Assembly (NCBI RefSeq): GCF_020991455.1
Contig: NZ_JAJMOX010000005.1
Span: 248,001-312,000 of the forward strand
DNA length: 64,000 bases
Reading direction: 5' to 3'
From: Flavobacterium sp. JAS
GTDB lineage: Bacteria > Bacteroidota > Bacteroidia > Flavobacteriales > Flavobacteriaceae
In this document: one piece after another, positions 16,814-25,925 of the stretch
How positions within the stretch are numbered: position 1 is the stretch's first letter
How the letters are laid out: every line of letters begins with the position of its first letter
Translations under genes and position numbers: made by a program
Notes under the pieces: model-generated
The model's database searches: none
What the model was told of the DNA's origin: nothing
Seen by the model: the letters and a program-made list of their open reading frames with translations, nothing else

Positions 16814-19234
16814 ATGAAAATATCTTACAACTGGTTAAAACAATTCATTAAAACTGACTGGACATCAGAGCAAACTTCAGAATTACTTACAGATTTAGGT
16901 CTGGAAGTCGAAGTTGTAGAAAAGTACCAATCGATTAAAGGCGGATTAGAAGGAGTTGTTGTAGGACACGTACTTACTTGCGAAAAACATCCTGATGCTG
17001 ACAGATTAAGAGTCACAACTGTAAATATTGGCTTAGAAGCTCCTATACAAATTGTTTGTGGTGCAGCTAATGTTGCAGCCGGACAAAAAGTGCCTGTTGC
17101 TACTATCGGAACTGTTTTATATGATAAAGACGGTGGTGAATTTACCATTAAAAAAGGAAAAATTCGCGGAATGGAAAGCCACGGAATGATTTGTGCCGAA
17201 GATGAATTAGGTCTTGGTACAAGCCACGACGGAATCATGGTTCTTGATGAAAAACTAGTACCGGGAACAGCTGCTTCTGAGGTATTTCAGATTGCTAATG
17301 ATGAAGTTTTCGAAATTGGATTAACGCCTAACCGTGCTGATGCCATGAGCCATTTTGGTACTGCTCGTGATTTAAGAGCGGGAATGTTACAACGTGGCGT
17401 AAATGTAGAATTAATTACACCATCTGTAAGTAATTTTAGAGTCGAAATGCGTACTTTAAAAATTGATGTAAATGTTGAGGAGCCTTTATTGGCACCTAGA
17501 TATTGTGGTGTAACGATTTCAGGAATTTCTGTTCATGAATCTCCAAGTTGGTTACAAGATCGTTTAAAAGCTATTGGATTAACTCCAAAAAATAATATTG
17601 TTGACGTTACTAATTATGTTTTGCATGAATTAGGACAACCTTTGCATGCGTTTGATGCTGCAAAAATCAACGGAAAAATTATCGTAAAAACACTTCCGGA
17701 AGGTACAAAATTCACCACTTTAGACGATGTTGAAAGAACATTGCATAAAGAGGATTTGATGATTTGTGACGAAAAAGGACCGCTTTGTATTGCGGGTGTT
17801 TTTGGAGGAAAAAAATCTGGTGTAACTGAAGGAACTACTTCTATATTCTTAGAAAGTGCTTATTTTGATGCGGTTAGTATTCGTAAAACAGCTAAAAGAC
17901 ACCAATTAAACACTGATGCTTCTTTTAGATTTGAAAGAGGAATTGACCCAACAATTACTGAATATGCGCTAAAACGTGCAGCTCTTTTGATTCAGGAAGT
18001 TGCAGGTGGAAAACTAACTTCTGATGTTGTGGAAGTTTATCCTAAAAAAGTAGAAGATTTCTCTGTTTTATTGAATTTCAGCCACGTTTCAAAAATTATC
18101 GGACAGGAAATTCCAAAAGATACCATCAAGAAAATACTAGTTTCTTTGGACATTAAAGTAAACAGTGTTTCTGATTCTGGTTTAGGTTTAACTATTCCGG
18201 CTTATCGTGTTGATGTGCAGCGTGAAATTGATGTAATCGAAGAAATTTTGAGAGTTTATGGTTATAACAACATCGAATTCTCTAAAAAATTCAATGCAAC
18301 GGTTGCTAATTCTCCAAGAACGGAAGATTACAAAGTTCAGAACGTAATTGCAGGACAATTGAATTCGCAAGGTTTTCATGAAATGATGGCGAACTCGTTG
18401 ACAACTGCTGCTTACGCGAAATTATCGACTGTTTTAAAAGAAGAGCACAATGTTACGATGTTGAATCCTTTAAGCAGTGATTTGGCAACAATGCGTCAAT
18501 CTTTATTGTTTTCTGGTTTAGAGGCAATTTCATATAATATCAACAGAAGAAATTCTGATTTGAAATTGTTCGAATTTGGAAAATCATATCATAAATATCT
18601 TAACGGTTACGAAGAGCATAAACACCTGACTTTGTTGATTTCTGGTAACAGAAACAAAGAAAGCTGGACAAACGATCAAAAACCAACTGATTTCTTTTTA
18701 TTGAAAGGATATGTAAAAGCGATTCTTACTCGTTTAGGAATTGAGAAAATTACAAATGCTCCGGTACAAACTGATATTTTCTCTGAAGGAACAGCGATTT
18801 GCTACAACAATGATACTTTGGTTGAAATGGGTGTGGTTAAAAAATCAATATTAAAACATTTCGGAATCAAACAAGATGTTTATTATGCTGATTTCAACTG
18901 GGATTTAGTTCTGAAAATCATTACAGGAAAAATTAAATATACCGAAATACCTAAATACCCTGAAGTTCGTAGAGATTTAGCCTTATTAATCGATCATAAT
19001 ACAACTTATGAGCGTATCTACAATTTAGCTAAACAAACAGAGAAAACGCTTTTAAAAGACATTAATCTATTTGATGTTTATGAAGGTAATAAACTTCCGG
19101 AAGGCAAAAAATCGTATGCTTTGAGTTTTACCATTCAGGATAATACTAAAACGCTTACAGATGCTCAAATTGATAAAATCATGTCGAAATTGCAACAAAC
19201 TTTTGAGACTGAAATTGGAGCTGTTTTAAGATAA
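16814..19234 (+). CDS. pheT: Phenylalanyl-tRNA synthetase beta subunit
   Basis: The 806-residue protein matches PheT throughout: MKISYNWLKQFIKTDW at the start, an EMAP-type tRNA-binding domain (about residues 40-150), the B3/B4 editing domain with TPKNNIVDVTNYVLHELGQP, a B5 domain with YRVDVQREIDVIEEILRVYG, and a C-terminal anticodon-binding domain with FDVYEGNKLPEGKKSYA. Together with PheS (not in this window) it charges tRNA-Phe; the beta subunit also hydrolyses mischarged Tyr-tRNA. Length is normal. A terminator follows at 19261-19290. Confidence 0.98.
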   Translation: MKISYNWLKQFIKTDWTSEQTSELLTDLGLEVEVVEKYQSIKGGLEGVVVGHVLTCEKHPDADRLRVTTVNIGLEAPIQIVCGAANVAAGQKVPVATIGTVLYDKDGGEFTIKKGKIRGMESHGMICAEDELGLGTSHDGIMVLDEKLVPGTAASEVFQIANDEVFEIGLTPNRADAMSHFGTARDLRAGMLQRGVNVELITPSVSNFRVEMRTLKIDVNVEEPLLAPRYCGVTISGISVHESPSWLQDRLKAIGLTPKNNIVDVTNYVLHELGQPLHAFDAAKINGKIIVKTLPEGTKFTTLDDVERTLHKEDLMICDEKGPLCIAGVFGGKKSGVTEGTTSIFLESAYFDAVSIRKTAKRHQLNTDASFRFERGIDPTITEYALKRAALLIQEVAGGKLTSDVVEVYPKKVEDFSVLLNFSHVSKIIGQEIPKDTIKKILVSLDIKVNSVSDSGLGLTIPAYRVDVQREIDVIEEILRVYGYNNIEFSKKFNATVANSPRTEDYKVQNVIAGQLNSQGFHEMMANSLTTAAYAKLSTVLKEEHNVTMLNPLSSDLATMRQSLLFSGLEAISYNINRRNSDLKLFEFGKSYHKYLNGYEEHKHLTLLISGNRNKESWTNDQKPTDFFLLKGYVKAILTRLGIEKITNAPVQTDIFSEGTAICYNNDTLVEMGVVKKSILKHFGIKQDVYYADFNWDLVLKIITGKIKYTEIPKYPEVRRDLALLIDHNTTYERIYNLAKQTEKTLLKDINLFDVYEGNKLPEGKKSYALSFTIQDNTKTLTDAQIDKIMSKLQQTFETEIGAVLR

Positions 19235-19260
19235 AAACATAATTCCTTATAAATTCAAAC

Positions 19261-19290
19261 CCGACAGTTGTAAAAACTTGTCGGTTTTTT
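19261..19290 (+). terminator. pheT terminator
   Basis: CCGACA (19261-19266) pairs with TGTCGG (19279-19284), and a run of seven Ts follows, a classic intrinsic terminator 27 bases after the pheT stop. Confidence 0.85.
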
Positions 19291-19291
19291 T

Positions 19292-19474
19292 GTTTCAAGT
19301 TTTCTTTGTTTCAGGTTTCAAGTTTGTTGGAATGTGTTAGTTAACCGCAAAGATTCGCAAAGATTTACGCGAAAAAAACACAAAGCTTTGCGAAACTTTG
19401 CGTAAATCTTTGCGAATCTTTGCGGTAAAATTATGCTCAAAGTAAAGAAACCTGAAACAAAGAAAACCTGAAAC
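19292..19474. repeat. Nested large palindrome
   Basis: An inner pair of perfect 27-base arms (19344-19370 and 19400-19426) surrounds a 29-base loop. An outer pair of 28-base arms (19292-19319 and 19447-19474) matches with one mismatch. The inner arms contain tandem CGCAAAGATT units, and the loop includes the palindrome CAAAGCTTTG. The whole 183 bases could fold as one cruciform or long RNA hairpin. It lies between the convergent pheT and muramidase genes. It looks like a member of a dispersed intergenic palindrome family rather than a simple terminator. Confidence 0.85.
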
Positions 19475-19481
19475 AAACTTT

Positions 19482-20306
19482 TTAAGCTCTAAACTTTAAA
19501 TACGCTTTCATTAATTTCTCATCGTATTTATTGGTTCTATATCCTTTTCCGTTATATCTCGAAGCAAAATCGGCCCATTTTTTATCTCTCAAGTAGCCAA
19601 TCAGTTTATTAGTTTTCAAATACAATCCGAAAGCTTTAAGATGTTCACCTTCGTTGAGATACATTTTTTCAACAAATTCATCTATGGTATCATATCCTAT
19701 CGTAAGTGCATTATACCCCATAATTTGATACAAACCCCATGAAGCCGAACATTTTGCAGCGTCGCTAAATCTCTTATCCTGATTTAGATTAATTGCTTTT
19801 TCTAAACGTGTGTATTCTGCTGCTCCTCCCACATAATACTTTTTAGTCTGGTTTTCATACAAAATATCTTTAGCATTGGCATTTGCATACGTACCCGGAT
19901 TTATACCTTTACCTTCGAGTTGTCTCCAGAAAACATGACCTTCAAACAGAATTTTTGGACGCCCGTCTACAAGAAAACCCTTCCCTCCGCTTTCAACTTC
20001 ATTAACCGCTTTAATCACTGCTAATTCGAGATTATGTTCATTTGCAAAATCAATCAGATCTTGTTCTGAAAGTAGTTTATTATTTATCGAAATTCCGTTT
20101 TTGCCTTTTTCAATCAAAGTAGACCATGTTTTTAATCCAACAATTCCGTCTACAACCAAGCTGTTTTTTAATTGAAAATCTCTAACTGCTCTATCTGTCG
20201 CAACGGTAAAAGAATCTGATACTATAACGCTGTATTTCAATTTTAAGAGAAGTTCGTTCAAATAATATACTTCGCTTGATTTTACACCTAATTTTATCGT
20301 TCTCAT
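19482..20306 (-). CDS. Peptidoglycan-binding N-acetylmuramidase (DUF3380 type)
   Basis: The 274-residue protein has an N-terminal PG_binding_1 domain (about residues 1-65, with AVRDFQLKNSLVVDGIVGLKTW). A C-terminal N-acetylmuramidase domain (about 80-274) follows, with AVNEVESGGKGFLVDGRP around the likely catalytic glutamate, ILFEGHVFWRQL and ASWGLYQIMGYNA. Such enzymes cut the glycan chain of peptidoglycan and are known from phage endolysins. There is no signal peptide, so it needs a holin, a secretion route or cell lysis to reach its target. Its ATG overlaps the stop of the upstream 720-residue protein by ATGA, implying translational coupling. It is the last of three leftward genes. Confidence 0.88.
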   Translation of the reverse strand: MRTIKLGVKSSEVYYLNELLLKLKYSVIVSDSFTVATDRAVRDFQLKNSLVVDGIVGLKTWSTLIEKGKNGISINNKLLSEQDLIDFANEHNLELAVIKAVNEVESGGKGFLVDGRPKILFEGHVFWRQLEGKGINPGTYANANAKDILYENQTKKYYVGGAAEYTRLEKAINLNQDKRFSDAAKCSASWGLYQIMGYNALTIGYDTIDEFVEKMYLNEGEHLKAFGLYLKTNKLIGYLRDKKWADFASRYNGKGYRTNKYDEKLMKAYLKFRA

Positions 20307-22465
20307 GACTTTTTATTTATAGTTATTTTTGATGATGCCAGGAAGTTAAAAACATCATTTCTGGAACTTACCAGATTGTCATTTTTGTCAAAATAATTGA
20401 CTTTATATGAAATCAAAGTATTACTATTAAGACTGTTCTTGATGATAAAATTGAACAGAATTGGTGTTGAAAATTCAGATTTTAAACGTTCGATAGTAAA
20501 TTTACTTCCCGTTTCCTGAACTGTCAATTCGATCGTTATTTTACTTGTGGCCGCGGCTTGGCTTTTTATTTCTACCTGAATATATCTGTTGTAACTCGTT
20601 GATTGCGAAACAACCTGATTAAATTCTGAACTAATGTTTTCGATATTTTCATAATCAAAAAATACATTCTTCAAGGTATCTGTAGCAGTTGGATTAATCG
20701 TCGTAAAATCAAGGAGTTTAATATCATTACTAATAAGCTCCGGATAGTTCTTGAAAAAAGTACTGTTAAGATAAGTTATATTTTGATTATAAACCAATAA
20801 AATAGAGCTGAGTTTACAATTTGAAATAGATTGATTGCTGATTTGTACTTTTTTTGCGGTATTATCAATCGAAGCTTCCAGAATTTCGCCAATAGTATTT
20901 TCAATATTCAGCTCAATAACACTGGTGTCTTTTATTTCTTTATGCTTAAAATTGATGTTTGCATATTGGGTAATTGTATTGTTTAAGGCGTTAATCATGA
21001 TACTTGCCTCAGATAAATTTTCGGTTGACAGATCAAACAAAAAATGTTTGCCATCTGTGGTGATACCCGATTTCTGCAAAAAATAGTTTCCGGAAACTTC
21101 ATATTCAGTCGCGATATCATTTGGAAACAGAAACTGAACTTTATCAAAATAATCCGTTTTATCGCCATCAACAAAATTATCATTCAGCAATGCAATTTTT
21201 AATTTGGCCAGATCAAAATCAGAGAGATTTGGACCAATGGCAAATTTAAAGCTAATGGTAGAAATTTCTTCAGAAGTACTTGTTCCTTCTTCATAAGCAT
21301 GAAAAATAGTCGTAACACATGGTTTCATCGTATTTAAATCCTTAGAAAGACTATAAATCTTTGAGATCAGCAAAAATGTATTGGGCTGTACCATAGATTT
21401 ATAAATGGATAGTTTACTGAAATTATATCCCGAAACAAATATTTGCTTGAACTGCGAAAAATCTTCATTTAAATTGAAAGGATTGGTTATAAACGGGCCG
21501 TTTACATCTTGATATAAACTTGTTGCAACATTAGCAGAAAGCGGAAAACTTAAAGTTTTATTGACTTTTAAAAGAAAGGTACTCTTAACGTACTCTTCCT
21601 GAACATCTGCTCTTATACTATTGTCCCGCTGAATTTCTGAAATCATTACTTTTGGTGCAACCGGATTTACTGATGCGGACTTGACCATTAGTGGGCTACT
21701 TATAAGCGTCGCTCTGGGTTGCAGTGTTGCCTTTGGAGTAGCTAAATCTTTCTTTATAAGGTCCTGACTTCTTAAAACAGAAAAATCTTTGGCAAACAAA
21801 AAATTACGTTTCAATTTTGAATATCCTTTAAAATCAAAGAATAAATCAATGTCACATTTCATAGCCGGTATGTTAGAAATCAGGTTTATAAATGCAATTT
21901 TTACAGCTTCATCAATTAAATCAAACTGAATTTCCTGCGTTACTGTATTTATGACTCCGTTGATTTTCACAACGTCATGATTTACTTTTAAATTTAAAAT
22001 GGCTTCTCTTAAATTCAGCAAAATACTCTTTTCGTTGGCTTGCAATGGTTTGCTTTTAACGCTATACTTAAGCGTTACTTTTCCCATTAAACCACTTTTC
22101 TTTGCTAATTTATCAAGTATATCTTCAAAATAAAAAATACAACCATTATTTGGTTCTACCTCAATTTGAGGAAAGAATAATGTAATCTCATTTTTAAAAT
22201 AATCTTTGAAAGAATCATTCTCTGTAATAGCATTGTCGCCTTCGATAAGAGGAAAATAACTTTCGAATATTGGAAAACCTATTATTATAGGAATTGGTTT
22301 TATATCTATCGAATGAATTATAGGATGTTCTATTACCCTAAAATCATTATCTTTTTTTAGTGTTGCAGCAGTAAATGAAGTGCTGGGTTTTGCAGGCTCA
22401 AGATTGAATCTGTTTAAAGGGACTAGTTTTGTTCCTTCGAGCTTAAAGGTATTTAAATCTGGCAT
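20303..22465 (-). CDS. Large protein of unknown function, coupled to the muramidase
   Basis: I do not recognise this 720-residue protein. It has no signal peptide, membrane segment or known catalytic motif, and is predicted mostly beta-rich with many short Asn/Ser/Thr-rich strands. A low-complexity Ala/Pro/Ser-rich linker lies at about residues 240-280 (ATPKATLQPRATLISS), separating an N-terminal part from a long beta-rich C-terminal part. The stop overlaps the muramidase start by four bases, and the 671-residue protein gene lies 81 bases upstream, so the three are likely one unit with attenuation between the first and second genes. A role in delivering or packaging the muramidase is speculation. 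Confidence 0.7.
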   Translation of the reverse strand: MPDLNTFKLEGTKLVPLNRFNLEPAKPSTSFTAATLKKDNDFRVIEHPIIHSIDIKPIPIIIGFPIFESYFPLIEGDNAITENDSFKDYFKNEITLFFPQIEVEPNNGCIFYFEDILDKLAKKSGLMGKVTLKYSVKSKPLQANEKSILLNLREAILNLKVNHDVVKINGVINTVTQEIQFDLIDEAVKIAFINLISNIPAMKCDIDLFFDFKGYSKLKRNFLFAKDFSVLRSQDLIKKDLATPKATLQPRATLISSPLMVKSASVNPVAPKVMISEIQRDNSIRADVQEEYVKSTFLLKVNKTLSFPLSANVATSLYQDVNGPFITNPFNLNEDFSQFKQIFVSGYNFSKLSIYKSMVQPNTFLLISKIYSLSKDLNTMKPCVTTIFHAYEEGTSTSEEISTISFKFAIGPNLSDFDLAKLKIALLNDNFVDGDKTDYFDKVQFLFPNDIATEYEVSGNYFLQKSGITTDGKHFLFDLSTENLSEASIMINALNNTITQYANINFKHKEIKDTSVIELNIENTIGEILEASIDNTAKKVQISNQSISNCKLSSILLVYNQNITYLNSTFFKNYPELISNDIKLLDFTTINPTATDTLKNVFFDYENIENISSEFNQVVSQSTSYNRYIQVEIKSQAAATSKITIELTVQETGSKFTIERLKSEFSTPILFNFIIKNSLNSNTLISYKVNYFDKNDNLVSSRNDVFNFLASSKITINKKS

Positions 22466-22504
22466 GGTGTTTCGTTTTTATGATTAATAATCATTTAGAA
22501 AACA

Positions 22505-22530
22505 AAAGGGACAAAAAATGTCCCTTTGTT
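22505..22530 (-). terminator. Hairpin between the first and second genes of the muramidase unit
   Basis: AAAGGGACA (22505-22513) pairs with TGTCCCTTT (22519-22527) over nine bases. On the leftward transcript it is followed by an imperfect T-run. It lies in the 81-base gap after the 671-residue gene and probably causes partial termination, giving more of the first product than of the next two. Confidence 0.6.
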
Positions 22531-22546
22531 TATTGTATCAAAAAAA

Positions 22547-24562
22547 CTATTCCAGGAATGGAGCTCTAATTTTTTCGATATCAGCATTTTGAGCTGCAGT
22601 TCCGGTAGGAATTTCAAATAAAACGTCACCTTCTGTGTAATCAATTTTTTGATAATCAGTTGAAATAGAAACTTTTTTAGCTTTTTTACCAATTTTTCCA
22701 CTACAAGTATATTTCACTTTGTATTCTGTTGGTTTAATCGCATAATCTAGTTCATACCATGCTCTGTACGGAATTGCATCTTCAAAGTTGTCAGCTGTAA
22801 ACTTGAATTTTTTAGATGACATTTTATCTACTTTCAAAGTAACTTCAAGCGTATCACATTCAAAAAGCTGCTCTGTAGATAAGTTGTAATTAACCATGTT
22901 CATAACCGGAAGCGGCACAAATATCTTGGTTCCTTCAAAGTCAAACTCTCTTGTAGAATCTTTTACTTTAATACGTTTGTCTTTTTCGTACATTACTTCC
23001 TGACGTACTTTGACTTTTGTTGAGCCGTTGTGTTTTACAAAATCAAAAACGAAAGCATTTTTCTCTCTTGATTTATCACTCCAGGTTGCCGGAAAAATTG
23101 CATCAATTTCTTTACCGGTTCTACTCATATTTTTTACATACGGAGTTCCTTCAGGAGCAATCATTCTTCCGGAACTTTTCCATATTAACTTACCTGTAGA
23201 ATCCGGATATCCAACTTCTATAGAAACCTGACTTACAGGACTATCATTTACGATATCATTGTCTTTATCCAGTTTAATCAAACCTCCGTTTAAAGAAGTA
23301 ATTACCTGAACTTTTGAAAAATCTTCATCCAAAGGAACTGTTGAAATGTACTTTTTTAAATCTTCTTTTGCTGCAGCACCTGATTTTAGAGTCAATGGAG
23401 TTAGATTTCCACTGATTTTAGAATCCATAACTTCAATTGCAGAAAATTTAATTTCGTCCGTAAATTGAACTTGTCTGATCTGAGTTCCTGATTTCAGGCT
23501 CACGCCTACACTACCTCCTCCAAAAAGAATTCTAAAAAATCCCCCTGGTTTTTCTGGCGTTGCTGCCGGTGTAAATTGTTTTTCAGGAGCATCAAAAATT
23601 TGCTTTTGTACCATTTGAAAAGCAAATTCACGCTGTTTGGTCAAAAGAGCTTCTTCTACTTTTTTTCTTTCCTCATTAGAGAATTGGTTATCAGTAATAA
23701 TTTCGCTGACAATTCCTCCCTGAGTCAGGATTTTTTCATATTCGCTCTCCCAGTTTACATCCACAAAAGACCAGCTTACATTTGCTTTAGCCGAAAAATA
23801 AGTGTGTACTTTTTTTACATCAACTGTTGTTTTAATTGTTGTAGTTGGCATATAACCTTTGTACTTGATTTTGTTTTCGACAGCCAAATTGTTAGTTCCG
23901 GCTTCTAATGCACTTTTCACCAATGACGCACTATTGCGCCCCATTAAAACTGAAAGTACATTATCGCCTAGTCCAAAAGTAGATCCGGCACCTTCGCCCT
24001 GAACATTAAAAGTCCACGGATTTGCGCCGCCAAAAGGGTTATTTGGTGATTTTTCTCCAACAACATGCATCGAAATCATATTCTCAGTTAACTGAATTGG
24101 TCTTACATTGGTTTCGTTAAAATCTCTATCAACTCCTTTTAAATAAGAGAATAATCCAAAAAGTTGTGACTGTCTTTGATTATTAAAACTCGTGTGAAGC
24201 TTTGCTTTTAACTTATCAATTGCTTTTTTCAGTAAGTCTTCAGGCAAATCAATTGTACTTGTAAAAGTGGTGTAAGCACCCGCTTCTTCCTCAAGACCTT
24301 CGGCACCAATCACGGTCGAAGAATCTCCTTCTCCTTTAAAAACCTGCATCGAAAATTTAAATCTTCCATCAGGGTGTTTTGCAAGTCTTGGATTTCTTGG
24401 ATAATAGTAAAACTGCATTGGTAATCCGGCATCTCTTAATAACATATTATTAGGATCTGGCGAAAAAAGGACTGCAAAATCTGCTCCATCTTCTTTTTCT
24501 AAAAGAATTTCTACTGTTCCGGCTCCCGCATGAGGATAGCCGTAAGGTGTTGGTTGTGACAT
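22547..24562 (-). CDS. Large protein of unknown function, first gene of the muramidase unit
   Basis: I do not recognise a family for this 671-residue protein. It has no signal peptide or membrane helix. Visible features are a Gly-rich patch around residues 170-200 (GEKSPNNPFGGANPW), a helical Glu/Gln/Lys-rich segment near 290-330, a Pro/Gly-rich turn (EKPGGFFRILFGGGS) near 345, and beta-rich N- and C-terminal parts. The N-terminus includes FAVLFSPDPNN and MQFYYYPRNPR. As the first gene of the three-gene leftward unit, ahead of a hairpin, it is probably the most abundant product, as expected of a structural or carrier protein. The divergent two-component operon at 24835 suggests regulated expression. 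Confidence 0.7.
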   Translation of the reverse strand: MSQPTPYGYPHAGAGTVEILLEKEDGADFAVLFSPDPNNMLLRDAGLPMQFYYYPRNPRLAKHPDGRFKFSMQVFKGEGDSSTVIGAEGLEEEAGAYTTFTSTIDLPEDLLKKAIDKLKAKLHTSFNNQRQSQLFGLFSYLKGVDRDFNETNVRPIQLTENMISMHVVGEKSPNNPFGGANPWTFNVQGEGAGSTFGLGDNVLSVLMGRNSASLVKSALEAGTNNLAVENKIKYKGYMPTTTIKTTVDVKKVHTYFSAKANVSWSFVDVNWESEYEKILTQGGIVSEIITDNQFSNEERKKVEEALLTKQREFAFQMVQKQIFDAPEKQFTPAATPEKPGGFFRILFGGGSVGVSLKSGTQIRQVQFTDEIKFSAIEVMDSKISGNLTPLTLKSGAAAKEDLKKYISTVPLDEDFSKVQVITSLNGGLIKLDKDNDIVNDSPVSQVSIEVGYPDSTGKLIWKSSGRMIAPEGTPYVKNMSRTGKEIDAIFPATWSDKSREKNAFVFDFVKHNGSTKVKVRQEVMYEKDKRIKVKDSTREFDFEGTKIFVPLPVMNMVNYNLSTEQLFECDTLEVTLKVDKMSSKKFKFTADNFEDAIPYRAWYELDYAIKPTEYKVKYTCSGKIGKKAKKVSISTDYQKIDYTEGDVLFEIPTGTAAQNADIEKIRAPFLE

Positions 24563-24732
24563 AATTTAAAAATTTTAGTTATTATTTTATTAATGGTAGT
24601 TCTAGTTTTCGCTGCTTTAAAAAGAGCATAAATTGAACGATGTAAAATTGATTTTTTACAAACAACTAAAAAACAGTAGATTAGCCCATTTTTTAAAATA
24701 AATTTACCTCGCAAAAAAGGGGAATTATACCC

Positions 24733-24763
24733 TTGTGCTTATGAAAGGATTCAAATAATTTTG
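24733..24763 (+). promoter_or_regulatory. Bacteroidetes-type promoter for the 24835 operon
   Basis: TTG at 24733-24735 and TAATTTTG at 24756-24763 match the TTG / TAnnTTTG consensus with a 20-base gap. The first gene starts 71 bases downstream. The region 24563-24834 is the divergent control region of the muramidase unit and the two-component operon. Confidence 0.65.
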
Positions 24764-24834
24764 TCCTGAATATTTCAAAATTTTTAAGATATTCGTAAAC
24801 TAAATTTTTAACCAACCAATAAAAAAACAAAAAC

Positions 24835-25269
24835 ATGAAAAATCCACCTGCAAAACCGAGTCAGTTAATTAGTAAGGAATTCGCCCAAGAGCTGAATTTG
24901 AACTATAATAAAAAGAAAGCAAGCTTAACAGCTAAATCGGCAAAAACAAAAGAAGATGCAAATGCTATTTGGTACTCTTTAGAAGAACTGGAAAACTACA
25001 TTCATTATATAAAAACCCAAGCTGCAGAAAATGGCTATACTGCAGATGGTATTCGTTTTTATTTTGGAGTTTATCCTGAAGATGAAAAACACGGTGAAAA
25101 AGCCGGATTAACTACTTTATTTTTAGTACCAACCGGTAAAAAAACAGAAACTTCTACTGCAAAAGTTCAAGGCTTTGCAATGATGCAAGAACAAGCTTCA
25201 AGCGACATCGAAGGTATTTCTCCAATGAATTATGGCAATATTGGAAGGCCGCCTAGCTTAATATACTAA
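24835..25269 (+). CDS. Small conserved Bacteroidetes protein of unknown function
   Basis: This 144-residue protein has no signal peptide. A conserved core runs from IWYSLEELENYIHYI to YTADGIRFYFGVYPEDEK and TTLFLVPTG, a pattern I have seen in uncharacterised Bacteroidetes proteins but cannot name. The last 35 residues are low in hydrophobics and may be flexible. It is the first gene of a four-gene rightward unit, nine bases ahead of a membrane protein and upstream of a kinase/regulator pair. Confidence 0.65.
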   Translation: MKNPPAKPSQLISKEFAQELNLNYNKKKASLTAKSAKTKEDANAIWYSLEELENYIHYIKTQAAENGYTADGIRFYFGVYPEDEKHGEKAGLTTLFLVPTGKKTETSTAKVQGFAMMQEQASSDIEGISPMNYGNIGRPPSLIY

Positions 25270-25277
25270 AAAAAATT

Positions 25278-25925
25278 ATGTTTGAATTTTTAAGATCATA
25301 TATTATCTATTTAGCTTTATTATCAGGTATTATCGGTTTGTTCTCACTGAACAAACTGCCTGGTAGCAAAGCTAAATCTTTAGTTATTTTAATTTGGTTT
25401 TCTGTACTAACAGAAATAGTTGGATATTACTTTACACAATGGACAGGCTTATTAAACTATTATGTGTATAATTTTTATATGTTCGTTAGTTTTTCGGCCT
25501 ATATATTACTCATCAGAAGCCTTTTATTAAAATACGGTAACAGACTTTGTGGTACACTCTTTTTAATATTGTTTATAGTTTCGTTTTTTCTAAATATATT
25601 ATACTTCAAAGAAGATGTCAATCATTCATTTATTTATAGTTTTGCCATTGGAGTTTTGTTAGTTATGATATTATCTTGCCTATATTTGGTAGAAATTTTT
25701 AATTCAGACAAAATATTAAAGTTCAAGAAATCAGTTTTTTTCTGGTACATCTTAGGTATTCTGGTATTTCACGTGCCTTTTTTGCCTTTCATGCTTGCCA
25801 TAAACTGGTTTCTAATCAAGCAAGATGAATCAATATTTAGTTTGGTATTGTTCATCTTAAATGTACTGGCACATAGTTGCTATATAGTTGGTTTTATATG
25901 GAGCGAAAAGAAATACAATTATTAG
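25278..25925 (+). CDS. Polytopic membrane protein of unknown function
   Basis: The 215-residue protein is almost all hydrophobic helices, about six or seven membrane segments, with short polar loops and no catalytic motif. It begins MFEFLRSYIIYLALLSGIIG. Its end overlaps the start of the histidine kinase gene by 28 bases. The kinase has only one short N-terminal helix, so this protein may be the actual signal-sensing partner in the membrane. That link is inference from overlap and order. Confidence 0.7.
   Translation: MFEFLRSYIIYLALLSGIIGLFSLNKLPGSKAKSLVILIWFSVLTEIVGYYFTQWTGLLNYYVYNFYMFVSFSAYILLIRSLLLKYGNRLCGTLFLILFIVSFFLNILYFKEDVNHSFIYSFAIGVLLVMILSCLYLVEIFNSDKILKFKKSVFFWYILGILVFHVPFLPFMLAINWFLIKQDESIFSLVLFILNVLAHSCYIVGFIWSEKKYNY

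Noticed and set aside
19482..24562. A prophage or contractile injection system
   Set aside because: Only the muramidase is phage-like. No tail sheath, baseplate, tube, terminase, capsid or AAA ATPase of injection systems is visible.
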